A DNA stretch of 64,000 nucleotides from Sorghum bicolor (lineage: Eukaryota > Streptophyta > Magnoliopsida > Poales > Poaceae): assembly GCF_000003195.3 (NCBI RefSeq), contig NC_012870.2:27362202-27426201 (forward strand), given 5' to 3'. Below, piece after piece: positions 11,389 through 23,143 of the stretch (position 1 is the first letter of the stretch; every line of letters begins with the position of its first letter). The notes below the pieces were generated by a model. The model was not told the DNA's origin. It saw only the letters and a program-made list of their open reading frames with translations, and did no database searches. The translations under genes were made by a program, and so were the position numbers.

Positions 11389-12782
11389 CCAACTACCATA
11401 TGAAATTTCCCTAAAATAAAAAATAAAAAGGAGAAAATTAAGAAATAGCAACGGTGGCGGCGTCAGCATCAGTGAAGGGGGTTACCCGTACTAAAGTGTG
11501 GCCCTAGAAGCAAAATGGCAATTGTTGAACACTACTTGTCAGAAATGAAAGAAACAACGGCAACACAAAATGCAGACAAAGGAGACAGAAATCTTTTTTT
11601 TAAAAAAAAACTTGTGGATGTCGCCCACAATGTTTTCCGTGCAATATTTGAGGTGACACGAGGCACACGTATGATCTTGTGGACCACAAGAAGTGTCTGG
11701 TTTATCTTAGCCATCACGTATGGACCCTGCGTCCTATGTTATCATGATAGGAGTTTGTCACCATTCTCCACAAATTAAAAATTGCATCACAATGATCGTT
11801 AGCATTATCCAGGTTTGACCGGCAAACCGACCGAGCAAGTAGATAACACCCAAGAGTTTGTTTGGTGCGACTTGAGCTCACATGGGGTAGAGCTACACCA
11901 AACAATATCGACATGGAGCCACAGCCGTTTCCAATGTTGGCCGCATCCTGGTCGGGTCCCCTACATTTAACATGGCGCCCAGCGAAAGCTACAGGGTATG
12001 CCTACCCATGTTCTGAAGTGACGCTGTGAAAGAATCGTCAGAGCTCTCAAAACCATGGAAAAGACACTGCAAATTTTCCAGATACATTCGTCAATTACAG
12101 AAGCAACACTGCAGAGCTTTTGCAGTTGACAATTGCAGCTGACAAGTTGGGATATTATAGTATTGCTATTGCACATGACGAGGGATGTTTTCTAGACAAA
12201 CAGAAATACAACACCGTTTTTATCAGGGGTGAGGGGTCATTGAGGCTTCTCTCCTTGTTCTTGTTCTTGTTCACCTTCACCCTTCCCAACAAGCTGTCAA
12301 CATTAAATAAAGCTTGAGTCAGCCCTCATAAAGAACATCATACTATGATAGCATTATGGCAACACAATTGTGTCAATTGATCAAATGTCAAAACATGATC
12401 TGTTTCAATTTTACATAGACTCATCATAAACCATGCTTTCCAGTAGTCCGCTCAAACAACTATCTCAACAGTTTTTTTTTTTTTTTTGACAACATCTCAA
12501 CAGTTCAAGAGTTGCAACAATGTGAAGAATCAAACATACAGAAGTAGAGCAGATGCCGAGATTGGGGGCAAGGACAGGAACATTAACAATTACAGAGACT
12601 AAAATTAGCACAAGGGTAAACTCATCACGAGAAAGTCCTGCATCATATAGGTAATAGCTCTCGGAAGATTATAAGATACCTACGACATGCAGAAACAGCA
12701 TGTCTATAAAGCAAAAACCATTCAACAAGTATATGTAACACATGGTCAAACTAAATAGAGAAAATAATAAAAAGTTCAGCTG
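9741..12782. other. Intergenic stretch with repeats, no gene recognised
   Basis: It holds a duplicated segment (about 9805-10280 and 10925-11140, sharing gattagcactcaaacagtat and a later tagattcttgaa block). It also holds a (GA)n run at 11340-11383 and two short poly(A)/poly(T) insertions with target duplications near 10745 and 12472. No protein family is recognisable in the open frames here. Confidence 0.5.
11340..11383. repeat. (GA)n microsatellite
   Basis: An uninterrupted run of about 22 GA units. Confidence 0.95.
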
Positions 12783-15700
12783 TTATACCAGGGAACCAAT
12801 CAGTTCATATGCTTCCATCACTTTCGGGTCCTCTTCATCTTCATAACCAACCTGCAGAATTCGTGGACCATTAACTGACCAAAACGACCTGCGGCCATCA
12901 TCCTGAAAAAGGTGAATTTTCAGTAAGAATTAAAGCAAGTGGCAGAATAGCATGACTACATGAGATGTGAGGTAAAAAATGATATAAAGTCAGCCGTTTG
13001 CCAAAATAGCTGTTATAAAGTATATTAGCCCTGGCCTGAAACTGTTTCATGCTTGGCCTCCCAGGGTAAGTGTCTTTCTGTTACACTATACATCTGTGGT
13101 GCTGTGAATACTGAGGCATCAACACAGCATCACCTGTGCTATAATGCCACATTGCAGGGTGCTATCAAACGCCGGGGGGGGGGGGGAGGGGGGGGGGCAT
13201 GCGCCACTTGAACCATCATTTCAATTCATTACAGCTAGATCATGTTGATCTACTGACCACAGCCACAAGTGCATGTTGATCTACTGACCTTCGACCAGGC
13301 ATGCACCTCTGCGCATGGATTCACCCTTCTAGTTTAACAAGTACCCTATCTTAGAAAAGTGTACTATGCAGTGCTGGAAATTTCATTTACAACAGAATTA
13401 GTAACAAATCCGCAACCAAAACCAGTCTTTAATATGTACACTAAGAAAGTCAAGAGACATTTCCAAGTTTTTCCTGAGGTAACCAGCTATATATTGTTAA
13501 GGTTCACAGTAGAAATCATAATTGCACAACATGATCAACAGGACTACAATGGTAAGAGGTACAGAGGTGGACAATGCAATGGAGTTTATTTAGTCAAGAC
13601 ATCTTAAAACAAGACAGCATAGGATACTGTATAATTGAAAATAGGCATGCAAAATGAACCAGGAGTCACTGCCATGGAATGTAAAAATCACCTGCAATAC
13701 GATCATATAAATAGCCTCCAATGCCTGCTGCCGAATTTCAGAATCATCAACAGCTTCCCGTTCATGAGAGAGTGCACTCGATAGCTCAAGTGGCATTTTC
13801 GATCTGTCTTCTTCACTATATATCTGCAGTATCAGCCAAAAGCCACATGAGTAGTAAATTAACACATGAATATCCATCATTCAGCACAAAACAAAAGAAA
13901 AGGAAAGTATTTCTGGGAAATTACTTTAGGAAGCTAAAAGCCATATGTGTGCCTCTTGCACAAAAAGGATAACAGATTCACCCTTGCTAATTATTGATCC
14001 CTATGTCTATACTTTTGCAAAGTGTACCAAGGAATTAAATGCGCAACAAATGCATTTCTACATGAAAATGTAGAAGTAGAGGTCTTCAACAAGAAGATAA
14101 TATGTTGTCAAAACTTAAACTCTACAGCCAGGCAGTCTTATTGGAAACATTGCAATGCTTGTGTGTTTGAGGATGCTGGGCCTTGTATTTCGGAAGTGTT
14201 ACAGGCAATGGAAAATGAGAGTAATTTGTGGTGTATGGCTGGTGCGTCAGCTCTCCATGAACTACTCATCAGGTTGCTTAACCTTGACACCTAAGGTTAA
14301 GGTCTGTTTGGTCGACATTGAGTCTCTACTGTAAGTAGTGTGTCTGTAACTAGACATCTGTGGGAGTTGGCCGCCGGCCTCTCCTCATTTTCTTTCTCTT
14401 CTTAATGAAATGAAACACAACTCTCCTTTGTCATTCGAGGAAAAAAAGGAGTCTTCTACAAGAATATGCCTTTTAAAACATTAAGAAAATGCAACGCAAG
14501 ATTGCTCAAAGCAAGAAAACATACTGCTAGTTCTAAATTTTTAATTGTAAGATGTGCAATCAGCTCATGAAGTCTACACAACAGTGGTCATTACTCATTA
14601 GGGCCACTGGACCAACACAGGTTACTAGTCAAAAGGGAATGAAAATTACCCCAAAAAGAAAACAGTGGAACTGACAGTCTGGCACTCGAAAGTTTATGCC
14701 AACTAGAGGCATACCTCACATGTTGCTCTGGGAATTGCGGATGTTTCAGAATGAACTTAGACTATATATAATTACTTATACAAAGGAATAAACTATTATA
14801 AATAAATGCTAGTGGATTATGTGGCATGTTGACATGGACAACAAAATGCTTGTGTCTTGCTGATGTGGACATCACAATAGCATGTGATAGTGCATTGCTG
14901 AGGTGGACAACTTGCATGTTGAGATACATCACTAGTGGTGTTTAGGATTATAAGCGATATAGATAAAGGATACAATGATAGAAATGTTAATGATATGTAG
15001 TACCTTCTTTCCAGCTACAGGCAAAAGTAGAGCTGGCCAAAGATATTCTGCTAAAGAAAGCAAACTCTGAAGCTGAGTATCAGCCTCAAAGCAACAGTTA
15101 CGAATTGTACCAGCAACCTGCAAAAAACTCATCAAGGAATAGAGAAGTACAAAATTTAGTGGGAATACATCAATTTGATAATAACTTATACTAGATTCAT
15201 AACATGTCAATGTAAATCAAAAAGGAAAATTATGGCACTGAAACAGAAACTGGTTTTTAGGCCTGGTTTCCCTCATAAACTGGGTCAATTCTATTTCTTC
15301 TTATTTGAAAGGCAGAGCTTCTGCCATTGCGTTTAGAAAAAACAGAAACTGGATACAGGACAGCAACTAGTTCTAATTGCAGGCAAACCTAGAATTGGTA
15401 CATGCATACAAATAACACAGCAAGGAATTATGAAATAATGCACATTCCAATTTACAAATTGAATTGTAAGCAAACTGAACTATTAACATTTCCCTCTATA
15501 TGTCTGCAGTAGAACCCTTCACAGCAACTCGCTAAAACACAACAGTTGATGGTAATAATTAGCAAGTAGCAATAGCAACTGATAAAGAGCTGGTCAAAAG
15601 TAGGCAAACCAGGAGCAACCCTTTCAGTATAGATGTCACATTTATGCCATCATAAAGATTTGGCTGCACGTACCCCTTTCTTTCTAAGTTGATTTGTTGA

Positions 15701-18700
15701 ATCAAATTGTCGAATAATCTGCTTCAGAAGACCTCTCTTAGGCTCCATCAATATTCTCCTTCCAGCTTCAACCTTAGATATATTGACAAGTATGGAGGCA
15801 ACATATTCAAAAATGTCTTCCTCTGCATTTTTGTAAAATAAAAAAGGTTGTTTAGATGTCAACTGAATATTTCAGCGATGATTCAAGACAAACAACCACA
15901 AAAGTAGTTAAGAGGCTATGTAAGGGGTCACAGAGATGAGAGGTAGATCAATTAGCAACAAAAAGAAAAGGTGAATCTGGAAAAGAAGATTCATGTGGAC
16001 AAAAAGATGCTTCAAGCCATGTGAAAATATTGTAGTTGCAGGATAAGGTCACAGTATAATATAATATAATCAGACAGCAAAAAAAGGAAAACTTAAAGAA
16101 AAGGAGCAAGTTCAATATGGAGCAGAATCTTCTTAAATATAACAAATAAAAAGTATAAAAAAATAATGAATAAAATAGAGGAATTAATCACAGTTTCTCA
16201 TCTGAACAATGATTTCAGGTCGTCCGATTAATCGTGATTAATCGCGATTAATCGTCCAGGTCGCTCCTAGGATTCGATTAGGAGGTCCGACTCGATTAGT
16301 TCGACCAGAAAGCTGGTCGTCCGATTAATCGTCGATTAATCGCGATTAATCGGACGACCAGGTAAGATGGACGACCAGGCTTCTGTTTTTTTGGGCCTTT
16401 TCTAACTGGGAGTGGGCTAATGGGCTTTAAGTTTTTGGCCTGTTAGGGTTTAGATAGAATAGAGGGGCTGCAGGGGGGGTTTGGGACAGCAATATGGACC
16501 TCTGGACAGTGCAGAAAAGAGAAGAAACCAACTCCCACAAGTAATTCACTATCTAAACACTAATGTAATCTTGATGCTAGCTTGATTGTGTATATTATAT
16601 AGTATATATAGAGGTATATATATAGGCATATATGCCCTGAAATAGCTGGACGACCAGGTGGACGACCAGGGTCGACCAGGGCGATTAATCGCCCTGGTCG
16701 ACGATTAATCTCGATTAATCGCCTGGTCGGTCCTAGAGCGACCAGCTTCGACCAGTCGACCTGAAATCATTGCATCTGAATGTAGAAGCTACATTGAACA
16801 GAAGAAACTAACCTTCAGAATCACTGGACGACCTACAGAATGATCGCACAAGCTTTGCAACATACAAGCCTTGCACCTTCTCATCCCCAACCTTTCAAAA
16901 TGAAGGGAGCCACATAAGTCTTTCCATGAATGATCACCAGTAAGAATCTCTATATATACTACTAAAACTTGGTGAAGCCGCAGCCTCCACCCCACCCCAT
17001 CCACCCACCACATGTTTGTGCCTCCCTTCACATAAAAATCGGCACTCATAGGTGGGACTCACATTTCTCTCTCCTCCCCCATTTATTCTCTTCCTTTCTC
17101 TCTCCACTCTTGTTCTCGGAGTTCATGGCTACCCAAAAGCTCCGGGAATGGCAGCAAATCTGAGTTGTAGGGTGGGCGCTCACTGGCCGCATCATCCGTC
17201 TGCATATGCCAAGGCAAGGCTGCCATCCGCGACCGCCCTCGGCACCTACGAACTTGATTGGCGTCGCCCCATCTGCACTGGCTGTGTGTATGCCACAGTC
17301 ACAGCATAGGAACACACGCTCTCGTCTCCTTGTCACTACTGGCACCACTGGGCCTGGCGTACCTGTCTCCAAGTACTTGACACCTGCCCCGTCCACAACT
17401 CTGCTGCATTGGCGTCCTTCGATTCAATCAAGCCGACGCCTTTGACACTATCTCAGACGTCAAGCCACAACCAATGTAGGTGTAGTCAGGCACTCAGGCA
17501 ACAGGCACCGCAGCAGGTGAGTTGGCTCTTCTTTCCACCCCTTCTTCAATTCAACATCCATCCAAAATAAAATTAGCACATATGGATGCATCTCGACGCA
17601 GCAAAGTGCCAGCGAACACCAGCTGTTTGTGAAATGTGCCTTGACCCAACAGTGTTTGTGTGAACGCCAATTGGTTAATTCATTTATTTATGTGTGCCCA
17701 GTTTTGCTTCTTCATATTGAAAGAATAAAATGATATTTGTCTTTAATCTACAGCTATACTAGCAATTCATTGATGTTAAGTACTGTGAACATTGGCTCAC
17801 AGGAGGAACATATATGTCTTGGTTGTTAAGCATATGATTTATCTATCTATGCTTTTTTTTTTAATCTCTTAGCTAGGGACATATTATATACTCCCTCGGT
17901 CCCTCCATTCCATATAAGACGTTTTGGCTTTTCTAGACACATTGCTTTTACTATGTATCTAGACATAGTGTATATCTAAGTGCATAGCAAAAGTTACATA
18001 TCTAGAAAAGCCAAAACGTCTTACAATTTGGAATGGAGGGAGTATATCTCAATCCCATTACATGTAGCATAATATACAGCCTGACTGTGGTTTCACAATG
18101 ATAATATTTCAGTCTTTACTCTGTTTCTACAGCAGGCATTTATTTTTGATCTACAACAGGATAGTTCACCGATATTGCTGTGGGACCTGATTAAATGCTC
18201 TTTTTCAGAAACTGATCTAGAACAGCTATGGCTTTCCAGGTTATCTGAACTAAGCTGCAGCACTGGCTTGGTGCATGTATAACTGAAACTCAGGCCGAAA
18301 GAAGGATTTATTGTAAGGTATTTTTGTTCCCATGTCCACAAATATTACATTTTATTTACCAAGGAATTCGTGACTGCTAGCTTCTCTGTCATATAATTGG
18401 ATCGAAGTGGCAACATTGCATTCAATTGTTGTATCATGTGCAGGCTTCATGTTCATGCTACTGGTTTTGTTTTTGCTACCTATTTCTTGATTGTTCTTGG
18501 CTTCTTGCCATTTGTTGCAGATGAGCTCACTTGATCTGTTTTTCGACAACTGCAGCAGCTCCCAAGGATGCATAATCATTTGAATTACTGTTTATGCCTT
18601 CTCTGCCATGGTCTTGTGTGTTGCAGATCCCAGGATGCATAATAAAGGAATCACATAGTTCCGCTAGGCGGCGCCTAGGCGCGACTAGGCGCTGGGCGAG

Positions 18701-20274
18701 GGGTAACCGCCTCGCCTAGGGGGGTAGGCGGCATCTAGGCGCTGGGCGGCGCCGAGGTGGTCGCAGAGCTGGGCGAGCCACGAAATTTTGCCCCTGCAGG
18801 CTGATGGCACGGCGCGGAGGCGGACGACGCGGCCTTTCGCACGCGCGCGGATGGCTTCGGCCGTGGGAAATCACGCGAAATCCCCGCCGCCTCCTCCTTC
18901 CTCCTGCTCCACCGCCGGCTGCTACCCCGCCCCAAGGTCAGTCCCCTCCCCTGCTCATCTTCTCTCCCCCCTCCGGCAACTCCTCCCCTGCTCATCACCC
19001 CTCCGCTGCCAGCAGCTCCTCCTCCCCTGCTCCACTTCCTCTCCCCTCCCCTGTTCCTCCCAGCGCCTAGGGAAACGCCTAGAACGCCTAGGCGCGATTA
19101 CTCCTGCCTAGGCGCTAAGCGGAGGGTCACCGCCTAGAATCCGCCTAGCGCCTAGCTGAACTTTTCAATCACCTGTTGGCTTTCAAAGGATAGTTTCGAT
19201 ATTGTTGCAATTTCTGCTTCTACATCCTCAGGTGGTATTGTGGTTATTTGGGAAATGGCAATTGGGCCCACCCCTGATTTTAAGATGGCTTACACTTGTG
19301 GACTACGAATGTTCCTGTCAGGAGCTTAAACTTAAGAGCTATGCTGGTTTAGCTATCCAAATTATTTCTTTTCTATCTATCTTATAATATATGACCTTGG
19401 CGATTTGGATTTTTTCAGGAATGTGTGCTATTTTTGGGAATGGATGGTTTAGATCACATGATCCAGATTTATTGTGGGGATAAGGCGGGCAAGGTTTGTA
19501 ATATAAATGTTTTGCAACAGCTTTCTTTGTTCAGTGTTCCATTCTCGCAATCTCGCTCCTTATCTGTGATGATCAGTGAAAGCACATCTTCTCCTTGTTA
19601 GCTCGTCTCAGGACATAACCAAACCATTCGGATATGCAAAATGACTTGAGAAGCTGTTTCTTCTGGCTCCACGGTACAATTGAGGAATGGAAATATTGAG
19701 ATGACCTCCTAATCGATTATCCAAGGATCTCTATTCTAGCCAGTAACACAAGTTACCAAGTATCATTGAAACTTTCATGTCAAGGAGAAGGTTAGGGAGG
19801 CAAAAGTTGCTCATTTGGAGCATCATCATTTATATAAGCTATAAGTAGCACTCTCCTTGAGTAGAATGGCTCAACGGAACGGACCTGGAGGAACGCGGCG
19901 ACGCCGGACTCGACGTGGGTGAGGTTGACGAGCAGCATGACGAGGCTGCGAGCGAGGGCCGGCTGCGCCCCGCCTCGCTTGGCCACAACGTCCATGGCGG
20001 CATCGACGGCCCCGAGCGCGACGAGGCGCGCCGCGAGGTCCGCGTCCTGGCTGAGGTTGACGAGCGAGTCCGCCGCGGCCTCTCCCGCGCCGCTGCCGGC
20101 CGCGGAAGCCAGCAGGCGGAGCAGCGCCGGCAGGGCGCGGTCGGCGCGCGCCGTGAGCGCCCGGAGGCCGTCCTCACCGCCCGTCAGCCCGCGCACTATG
20201 TCCACCGCCGCGCCCCGCACCTGGGGGTTGCGGTCCGAGAGAAAGCCGATCAGCTCGTCGAGCTCGTCGGCCAT
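12783..20274 (-). CDS. HGH1: HGH1 homologue (armadillo-like, DUF383/DUF384), complete, six exons
   Basis: Cytosolic armadillo-like protein. Yeast Hgh1 assists folding of translation factor eEF2 together with TRiC and Hsp90. Exons in transcript order are 19885-20274, 16813-16891, 15674-15822, 15004-15117, 13692-13823 and 12783-12902. All introns are GT-AG, and the summed length is 984 bases, giving 327 residues plus stop with every phase consistent. The start is MADELDELIGFLSD, the conserved family N-terminus; an upstream in-frame Met would add a poly-Lys/Arg stretch and is rejected. Recognisable blocks are LVMLLVNLTHVESG, SILVNISKVEAGRR, LMEPKRGLLKQIIRQFDS, GTIRNCCFEAD, WPALLLPVAGKK, MPLELSSALSHERE and WSVNGPRILQVGYEDEEDP. 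Exon 1 is very GC-rich and the other exons are not, as is common in grasses. Introns 1, 2 and 4 contain transposons. No inactivating change is seen. Confidence 0.93.
13171..13198. repeat. Long G homopolymer tract
   Basis: Thirteen G, one A and ten G in a row inside the last intron of HGH1. On the transcribed RNA of that gene this is a C tract; on the other strand it could form a G-quadruplex. Confidence 0.9.
14100..14455 (+). mobile_element. LINE 3' fragment in HGH1 intron 4
   Basis: The frame encodes YWKHCNACVFEDAGPCISEV followed by ENESNLWCMAGASAL and a stop. This is the usual C-terminus of plant L1 ORF2 after the zinc-binding domain. A short 3' UTR follows and ends in gaggaaaaaaa. It is antisense to HGH1 and strongly 5'-truncated. 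Confidence 0.7.
16207..16772. mobile_element. Non-autonomous hAT-like element with palindromic subterminal repeats
   Basis: A perfect 16-bp terminal inverted repeat (caatgatttcaggtcg at 16207-16222, its complement at 16757-16772) is flanked by an identical 8-bp duplication, catctgaa (16199-16206 and 16773-16780). The 8-bp target and the CAATG end fit the hAT superfamily. Both ends are packed with the palindrome cgattaatcg (about nine gattaatc cores) and with ggtcgtcc/ggacgacc blocks. The centre is unrelated sequence without a long open frame. It lies in HGH1 intron 2. Confidence 0.8.
16947..17520 (+). mobile_element. Helitron 5' end, 3' end not found
   Basis: Starts with tctctatatatactac directly after an A, the usual 5' start of grass Helitrons, and continues into a C-rich region like that of the Helitron at 23144. 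No CTAG end with a hairpin was found within HGH1 intron 1, so the extent is unknown and the right border given is arbitrary. The start is only 55 bases from HGH1 exon 2. Confidence 0.4.
17891..18042. mobile_element. Stowaway MITE in HGH1 intron 1
   Basis: Ends ctccctcggtccctcc and ggaatggagggag are flanked by TA on both sides. The whole 152-bp element folds on itself through agacgttttggcttttctag and its complement. It is a well preserved grass Stowaway. Confidence 0.9.
18656..19168. mobile_element. Foldback element with ctaggcg repeats at both ends
   Basis: The left end agttccgctaggcgg and the right end (read on the other strand) agttcagctaggcg are inverted. Each terminal 80-100 bases is a cluster of short ctaggcg/cgcctag palindromes. 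The middle (about 18790-19070) is C-rich and may be captured DNA. A shared aatcac flanks both sides, but a clean target duplication cannot be defined. It lies in HGH1 intron 1. Confidence 0.55.
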
Positions 20275-20720
20275 GGCGCGGAGGCGGCGGCGGCGGCGGC
20301 GTCGAGGGTTTAGCGGGCCTTTTGCTCGGGTTCGGGGATTTTTTTTTTTTTCTGAGATGATGCAGCACACAAACAGCGGCGGCGGGATGAATACGGTGAT
20401 GTTAGTTTACGTGAAAGTGGCGCGAACACGGATTTGATGGAAATTACGTATCCTTCGTTGGCGACGCGAACGACACAGGTCTTCATAGTGTGGTGGGACG
20501 GAGGCGGAGGGGAGGGAGGACCGGGGACCACAGAGGATCAGTTGCGCAGAACACGTGTCGTGGTCCCATTGGGGACCGGGGACCAACAGGCCACAAAGGA
20601 TCAGTTGCGCCCGACACATGTCGTGGTCCAATTGGGGCTAGGGACCAACAGAGTGTACGGTTAGCATATGGAGGGACCAGGACAGGGACCCGCGACCTCG
20701 CTAGGCTAAAATTTTATGTA
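20275..20720 (-). promoter_or_regulatory. HGH1 upstream region with tandem repeat
   Basis: This is the region 5' of the HGH1 start codon. It contains an imperfect direct repeat: copy 1 at 20520-20574 and copy 2 at 20575-20637. Each copy contains ggatcagttgcgc, then acacgtgtcg or acacatgtcg, then tggtcc and attgggg. A partial third copy follows to 20653. No clear TATA box was found. Confidence 0.5.
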
Positions 20721-22207
20721 TATTAAATATGTTGATGTAGAATTGTATTAATAAAAAAAGAGATAATAAAAATTTCATTCCATAAAACTCTTTTATACTA
20801 TTTTCAAAATATAAATATATTGAAAACCATGTTATGAAACTTACACTGAAGATGACCTCACAAACATGTTTTGTTTTTATTAAGCACCAAACTCTTCGTG
20901 TAATCAACACTTTAGAAAAGGCCTATGGCGGAGCAAGGATTCGGTTGGCTATCATTCAGCTAGTATGTACTATCAGTTTTTTTATTTAAGAATTATAAGA
21001 AAAAAAAACTCATAAGTGGGATATTGGTGCAATTTTATGCCTATATCCATATACATATACTCACGTGGATAGTGGGTCTCCAAGTTATTCACACTCGAAC
21101 AGAAATATAACAATAGAACTTCAAGCGAGCAGGGCCATTAGACTATATGCTCCACTAGCCGTTGTTGGCCCAACGACTACTATCTGATAGAGAGCGCGTG
21201 AGGGAGCATCGTAATGGCATCAGATTGGTTGCCTTAACATTGGAGCATGCACTACGCCTAAGCATATACTTTGATGGGTTAATCCGATGACCATCAGAGG
21301 ACCTAATGCCACCAATTTCTATGCACTGAGGAGCCCAACGGCTATCTCGGCTTAGGTGTTATAATAGAAGTTGGTTGGGTCTTAGCCATCTCTCTTGCAT
21401 TATAAGTAAGCAAACACCCTTGTGAGCATCCAAGAACACCTCCCACTCACCTCTTTGCCTTCTGCTTTCATCCAAATCGAGATTGGAAGCAATCTAGTGC
21501 ATTTTGCATTGAGTGTTGCATCTAGTGGCACTAGTTGGTATTTTAGGCTACGATTTTCTTGTTACTCTTCGCGGTGACTGCCACCGACATCTTAGAGTAG
21601 CTTGGGGTACTTGAGGAAGATCGGTGATTATTCTTCATGCCCAACAGATGTTCTTTGTGAGAGGTTTTGATCCCAACTCGTGAAGTGCAAAGGGATACTC
21701 TAGTGGAATGCTCAAGACTAGTTTGAGTGCACCATTTGATTCATTATTGAGGCATCCACGTTGTGGGTCTAGCTTGTCACGCTAGTTAGCGCTCAAATCA
21801 TCACTTGGAGACTCGCTACAGCGAGGAGTAGGTTGTCAGCAAGCAATCAAACCTCAGGGATAACTCTTATGTCTATCACTCATACTCATTGGTTTATCTT
21901 CTACTCTTACTTTTATTTACATTCATATATTGCTTGTGAGTGGTAGTTGCTTGCCTTGGCTAGCTAGAGTAGCTTAGTAGTAGCTGTACCATTAACTAGT
22001 GTTAGTTGCTTTGTTTAGTAGCTCTATTGTCTCTGGTGTAGTTCTTGTTGGTAGTAGCTTGTTTGGTATTGTGCTTTAGACTAGAAACCAACCAATTAAA
22101 ATTGTGTAGGTGCTTTCATCGGGTGAATTAGAGCTAGTGCAAATTGCATACAAGCAGGGCTTCTTGGTGTACTAATCAACCTTTTGATCTGCTGGTGTTG
22201 TGTCTTT
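20721..22207. other. Intergenic stretch; possible degenerate LTR
   Basis: No coding region is recognisable. From about 21100 to 22200 the texture resembles a retrotransposon LTR or leader: a TATA-like gcattataag at about 21398, a CT-rich stretch after it, and many gtagtagct-type short repeats. No paired LTR, primer site or target duplication could be found, so this is a guess. Confidence 0.25.
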
Positions 22208-22948
22208 GGCTCTGTTTGGATACTCTAACTAAGTTAGAGGTTAGAGTTATTCTCTAGCTCATGACTAACCCTCAACTAACTCTAGCCAAAGAGGTGTTTA
22301 GATGCAAGGGTTAGATTGACAATAAATATACTTTTCTAATCATTTAGCTCTTTCTCGGCTGGATTTGGTGTGGCCGGCTGTTGTGTGGCCTCCTCCCGCT
22401 CATGGCTCCGGCTCGCGGTGGGCAATAGGGAGGGAGGCCGGAGCCCCTCACGTGGCCACGGAGGAGCTCGTCACCGTCGCCCTGGAGGATGGCTCCGTAA
22501 AGCCCAAGCCCTAGGAACCCCTCCACCGTTGGCGCTTGCGAGTTGAGATTGAGATCCGCGAGTTTAGGGCCGCTCAACGACGGTTGCGAGCCCCATGTGT
22601 CGAAGCCATCTCCGTCCATCGACGAGAGGCGGTGGCGAAGCGAGCTTATGGCGGTGGCACTGGTTCCCGGGAGGCGGCAGCGTAGCTGCGGGTTCATGTC
22701 GTGCGTGGGGATGAAGAGGAACCGGCCACGTGACGGGAGCCGATCCCATGCGGCAAAACAACGTTTTTCCTATGGGCCCCACCTCAAATAGCCCCAAATA
22801 GCCCAAATAAGCACCTCTTTAAGGGGATAATTTTTTAGGGTGGGTTAGATACAAATAACCTCAATCTAACCTTTATATTTGGATGCTTTAGGGCTATTTG
22901 AGTCCCAAATAGCTAAATCTAACTCTAACCATGGATCCAAACAGGGCC
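22208..22948. mobile_element. Harbinger-like non-autonomous element with coding-like insert
   Basis: The ends ggctctgtttggat and atccaaacagggcc form a 14-bp inverted repeat with one mismatch, flanked by ttt on both sides (22205-22207 and 22949-22951). Sub-terminal sequences are also partly inverted (tctaactaagttagag against ctaaatctaactcta). The central 22344-22700 is GC-rich. On the minus strand it has an open frame containing ADLNLNSQAP and GFLGLGLYGAILQGDGDE, which looks like remnant protein sequence, perhaps from a transposon-encoded or captured gene. I cannot name the family. Confidence 0.6.
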
Positions 22949-23143
22949 TTTGTAGAGAAATTTTTAGGCTTCACTCTGTGTAGTCATCTAGATTCTTTCA
23001 GTATTATAAGTCTCTTTTATGCCTAATATATTTTGAATTATCATTATGATGGTTGAACTATTTATATTGTACGTAATTTGTGGCAGTTTCCAACTTAATA
23101 TTTGAATGTAATACTTATTATTTGATGCTGGTACATCAAATTA

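Noticed and set aside
20275..20370. HGH1 start at an upstream in-frame Met (MCCIISEKKK)
   Set aside because: The added residues are Lys/Arg/Pro runs from a homopolymer, and the conserved family N-terminus is MADELDELIGFL.
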